A program made the position numbers and the translations under genes. From positions 4,340,001 to 4,404,000 of the forward strand of contig NZ_CP047027.1 of NCBI RefSeq assembly GCF_009797025.1: a DNA stretch of 64,000 bases. Reading direction: 5' to 3'. This DNA comes from Cellulophaga sp. L1A9. Its GTDB lineage: Bacteria; Bacteroidota; Bacteroidia; Flavobacteriales; Flavobacteriaceae. A model generated the notes under the pieces. That model saw only the letters and a program-made list of their open reading frames with translations. It did not search any database and was not told the origin of the DNA. Shown here piece by piece: positions 62,301-64,000 of this stretch; position 1 is the first letter of the stretch; each line of letters starts with the position of its first letter.

Positions 62301-63486
62301 AAATTTTACAAGTCCTGTTGAGTATACAGTTACCGCTGCAGATGGAACTACGCAAGTGTATTCAGTGACCGTTACCGCTCCTGCGCTTAGTAGTGATAAA
62401 AACATTACTTTATTTATAATTGGAACGGTAAACGGAACTATCACAGGAACGAATATTAGTCTGATTTTACCAGCAGGAACCGATGTTACTGCGCTTTCAC
62501 CTTCCATTACACATACTGGAGTTTCTATCAATCCTGCTACTGGTGCAGCACAAGACTTTTCTAGTCCTGTGAGTTATACTGTAACAGCAGCGGACGGGTC
62601 TACACAAGTGTATTTAGTGACTGTAACTGCTCCTGCGCTTAGTAGTGATAAAGACATTACTTTATTTATTATTAATGGGGAGGTAGTAAATAATCCTTCA
62701 TCAGCATTTACCATTACCCTTCCAGCAGGGACAGATGTTACCACATTAAGTCCTACCATAGTACATGAGGGAAACTCGATCAGTCCTGCTTCAGATGTAG
62801 CGCAAAATTTTACAAGTCCTGTTGATTATACGGTTACCGCTGCAGATGGAACAACACAAGTGTATTCAGTAACTGTGACTGCTCCTGCGCTTAGTAGTAC
62901 CAAAGCAATCACATCATTTACAATTAATGGAACGAATGGAACTTTCTCAGGAACAAATATAACTGTGAGACTACCGTACGGAACTGAAGTAACTGCATCA
63001 ACACCCTCAATAACTTATAATGGTGCTACTATTGTACCTAATGCAGGAGTATCTCAAAATTTCACAAATCCAATCACTTATACGGTAACGGCAGATGATA
63101 ATACAACACAATCGTATATTGTTACGGTAATTGTACCATCTGCTATGTTCAATCAACTCACAGGGGAATTAACTGCTGAAGCCGGAACAGAAATAACAAT
63201 AAGATTACAATATAATGATGTAGATGATGATGGTCTTTCCCGTTTAGAAGCTAATTCTAGCTCAGGAACTAACCTTGGTGATGCCTATGTATACTGGGGA
63301 AGTGGTGATTTAGTTGAAGATAGTTTTACTTTTCTAATGCCAGATGATAATGTCGCATACATTAGTGGATTCATTGATACAGGAGAATATGGCCCTGGAG
63401 AAACCCAATTTTTCATTTCTGCAGTTGGTTTTTCCACCTCAGAAAGTATGTATACATCTGGAGGTACAAGTACATTCCCAGAATAG
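59383..63486 (+). CDS. TraQ-like lipoprotein with twelve DUF5018-like repeats (paralogue 5)
   Basis: The start is placed at ATG 59383 (MKTTTKYILASIALLALIIA), 17 bp after paralogue 4. The 1367-aa protein has a more diverged base (DLSYSFSYKINSGAGYFQDV, PTTIGGHSVTFTASDTFGFT) than paralogues 1-4. It then carries twelve repeats of 84 residues (about 250-1252). Units 7-8 and 9-10 form a duplicated 504-bp pair. The C-terminal domain (FNQLTGELTAEAGTEITIRL) resembles that of paralogue 2. The extended shaft would be the longest of the family. It is probably exposed on the cell surface. Confidence 0.75.
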   Translation: MKTTTKYILASIALLALIIACTKEVGLYTEVEFEITEEHEVDGFISTPLATFLTVTPEELLEDLSYSFSYKINSGAGYFQDVAGTTIQEGEKASFNPLSASLDYIPTTIGGHSVTFTASDTFGFTEEITLTYTITNIPVTWTATGPTDPVLLGSSQSITVILGNEAAVTGATYQRNYSFSEGSGNLYTAAPESNTITVNDFVSIEPGTYQLEYISNELGVTTIEFLLRDSNEQELIATVTFEVVDELSTEKEITSFMINGEAGTITGTIIDVILPEGTDLTALAPVIIHAGASISPESETNQDFSNPVVYTVTAQDETIQAYTVNCSIEGDDSKDITDFAINGVDGTITGTNISVTLPAATDVTALEPTVTHTGATVSPASGVAQDFTSPVIYTITAEDASMQEYTVTVTMTQSDSKDITTFTIDGVDGTITGTDIILTLPSTTDVTELEPTVTHTGATVSPVSGVAQDFTNPVIYTVTAEDASTKEYTVTVTIAQSDSKDITTFTIDGINGTIVGTNISVTLPSTTDVTALESTVTHTGATVSPASGLAQDFTSPVEYTVTAADGTTQVYTVTVNLAPALSSDKDITSYTIDGETVNNPATAFTITLPAGTDVTALSPSITHTGASINPGSGVAQDFTSPVKYTVTAADGTTQVYTVTVSLAPALSSTKDITSFSIDGEIVNNPATAFTITLPAGTDVTALSPSITHTGASINPASGAAQDFTSPVSYTVTAADGSTQVYSVTVTAPALSSTKEITAFTIGGVNGTITGTNISLTLPAGTDVTALSPSITHTGASISPASGVAQNFTSLVEYTVTAADGTTQVYSVTATAPALSSDKNITLFIIGTVNGTITGTNISLTLPAGTDVTALSPSITHTGASINPASGVAQNFTSPVEYTVTAADGTTQVYSVTVTVPALSSTKEITAFTIGGVSGTITGANISLALPAGTDVTTLSPSITHTGASISPASGVAQNFTSPVEYTVTAADGTTQVYSVTVTAPALSSDKNITLFIIGTVNGTITGTNISLILPAGTDVTALSPSITHTGVSINPATGAAQDFSSPVSYTVTAADGSTQVYLVTVTAPALSSDKDITLFIINGEVVNNPSSAFTITLPAGTDVTTLSPTIVHEGNSISPASDVAQNFTSPVDYTVTAADGTTQVYSVTVTAPALSSTKAITSFTINGTNGTFSGTNITVRLPYGTEVTASTPSITYNGATIVPNAGVSQNFTNPITYTVTADDNTTQSYIVTVIVPSAMFNQLTGELTAEAGTEITIRLQYNDVDDDGLSRLEANSSSGTNLGDAYVYWGSGDLVEDSFTFLMPDDNVAYISGFIDTGEYGPGETQFFISAVGFSTSESMYTSGGTSTFPE
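61642..62649 (+). repeat. 504-bp higher-order tandem repeat in paralogue 5
   Basis: Unit pair 61642-62145 and unit pair 62146-62649 each consist of a KEITAFTIGGV repeat followed by a KNITLFIIGTVNG repeat, with nearly the same DNA. It is a duplication of two 252-bp units together, showing expansion by unequal recombination. Confidence 0.8.
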
Positions 63487-63487
63487 T

Positions 63488-63523
63488 AAAAAATAATTTA
63501 TAAATATTTACAAATTATTTTTT
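63488..63523 (+). terminator. Weak A/T hairpin between paralogues 5 and 6
   Basis: AAAAAATAATTT pairs with AAATTATTTTTT across a 12-base loop just after the paralogue 5 stop. All pairs are A/T, so any termination is probably weak. This is also the widest gap (57 bp) within the paralogue series. Confidence 0.4.
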
Positions 63524-63543
63524 GAATATTTAAAGAATCTAAC

Positions 63544-64000
63544 ATGAAAAATATAGGGCTCTGTTTTAGTTTAATTTTATTAGTGATAATTAGCTGCACC
63601 AAAGAGGTAGGTCTTTATACAGAGGTAGAATTTGAAATTTCAGAAACTCATGTGGCAGATGGTTTTATCAATACACCTCTCGCGACTTCCATTACGGTTA
63701 CTCCAGAAGAATTGGTAGATAGCTATTCTTATACGTATTCCTATAAAATTAATACAGGCGAAGGGTATTTTCAAGATGAATCTGGAGCTACTATTTCGGA
63801 AGGAGATAAAATAGGGTTGAATCCATTATCAGCCTCACTGAATTATATTGCCACAAAAATTGGCGATCACTCGATAACTTTTACCGCAGAAGATACTTTT
63901 GGTTTTGCGGAAGCAGTAACTTTAAGTTATACTATATCAAACGTTCCCGTTTCTTGGACTGCTACAGGTCCTACAGGACAAGTTTTATTAGGTACATCAC
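63544..64000 (+). CDS. TraQ-like lipoprotein, paralogue 6 (cut by window end)
   Basis: ATG at 63544 opens a frame that runs to the window edge (152 codons). The signal peptide MKNIGLCFSLILLVIISC differs from the others, but TKEVGLYTEVEFEISETHVA and the TraQ-like base (YTYSYKINTGEGYFQDESGA) are nearly identical to paralogues 1, 2 and 4 up to VSWTATGPTGQVLLG. The shaft lies outside the window. This makes at least six tandem members, and the series may go on. Confidence 0.75.
   Translation, partial: MKNIGLCFSLILLVIISCTKEVGLYTEVEFEISETHVADGFINTPLATSITVTPEELVDSYSYTYSYKINTGEGYFQDESGATISEGDKIGLNPLSASLNYIATKIGDHSITFTAEDTFGFAEAVTLSYTISNVPVSWTATGPTGQVLLGTS

Noticed and set aside
49472..62649. CRISPR array
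   Set aside because: The repeats are 252 bp, coding and contiguous without unique spacers, and there are no cas genes.
61092..62759. Long minus-strand open frames opposite the DUF5018-like repeats (also at 49333-50367 and 57637-58329)
   Set aside because: They exist because the repeated coding units happen to lack stops in one antisense frame. They show no start signals or recognisable domains and simply mirror the repeats.
46670..64000. An active integrative conjugative element
   Set aside because: No relaxase, coupling protein, integrase, TraG, TraM or attachment site is visible; only N, O and Q-like genes are present. The rest could lie outside the window, but the Q expansion argues for another use.

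Overview
The window is AT-rich DNA of a member of the Bacteroidota, most likely a marine Flavobacteriaceae. The evidence is the subtype iii type VI secretion system (T6SSiii: TssB/C/D/E/F/G/H/I/K with TssN, TssO and TssP and no TssJ/L/M), many short-signal lipoproteins, IS3-type transposase relics and Tra proteins of the Bacteroidetes conjugative-transposon family. I saw no rRNA, tRNA or CRISPR.

Layout. (1) 1-1.5 kb, minus: a DUF3137 gene and an N-terminally truncated LemA gene. (2) 2.1-10.5 kb, plus: an orphan T6SS cargo island. It holds a truncated accessory protein, a PAAR-like (DUF4280) metallopeptidase with a small lipoprotein, a large effector candidate broken by a 1-nt frameshift with its lipoprotein, an IS3 relic, and a second toxin tip plus lipoprotein that has lost its PAAR part. 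(3) 10.8-25 kb, minus: an array of about ten lipoprotein genes, one membrane protein and one chimeric pseudogene. A two-gene lipoprotein cassette occurs three times within direct repeats of about 2.5 kb. The array lies downstream of the effector candidate at 24955-28026 and looks like an immunity-gene array. (4) 25-40.3 kb, minus: effector, PAAR-like protein, accessory protein, a 49-aa protein, VgrG (frameshifted), TssF, TssE, ClpV, TssO, TssK, TssN, TssG and an NlpC/P60 lipoprotein, packed as one long transcription unit. (5) 40.3-46.1 kb, plus: TssP, Hcp, TssB, TssC, a second Hcp and an overlapping gene pair that may be Hcp-delivered cargo plus a membrane-anchored partner. (6) 46.7-64 kb, plus: TraN-like and TraO-like genes followed by six tandem lipoproteins, the last cut by the window edge. 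Each starts with a TraQ-like module and most carry long runs of 84-residue DUF5018-like repeats, or Big_2/PKD domains, ending in variable C-terminal domains.

How the parts fit. Regions 4 and 5 encode the contractile machine: TssB/C sheath, Hcp tube, VgrG/PAAR tip, TssE/F/G/K baseplate, TssN/O/P envelope parts and the ClpV unfoldase. Regions 2 and 3 supply tip-linked effectors and candidate immunity lipoproteins; their lipid anchors suggest the effectors act in the cell envelope. Region 6 keeps the conjugative order N-O-(P missing)-Q without relaxase, coupling protein or other Tra genes. It looks like a conjugation-derived surface complex whose TraQ component has expanded into a recombining family of long fibres. 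This is the strongest candidate for an undescribed system.

Caveats: all family assignments are from reading sequence motifs; no database search was run. Two frameshifts (effector and VgrG) and a C9 tract in the PAAR-like gene could be biological or sequencing errors.
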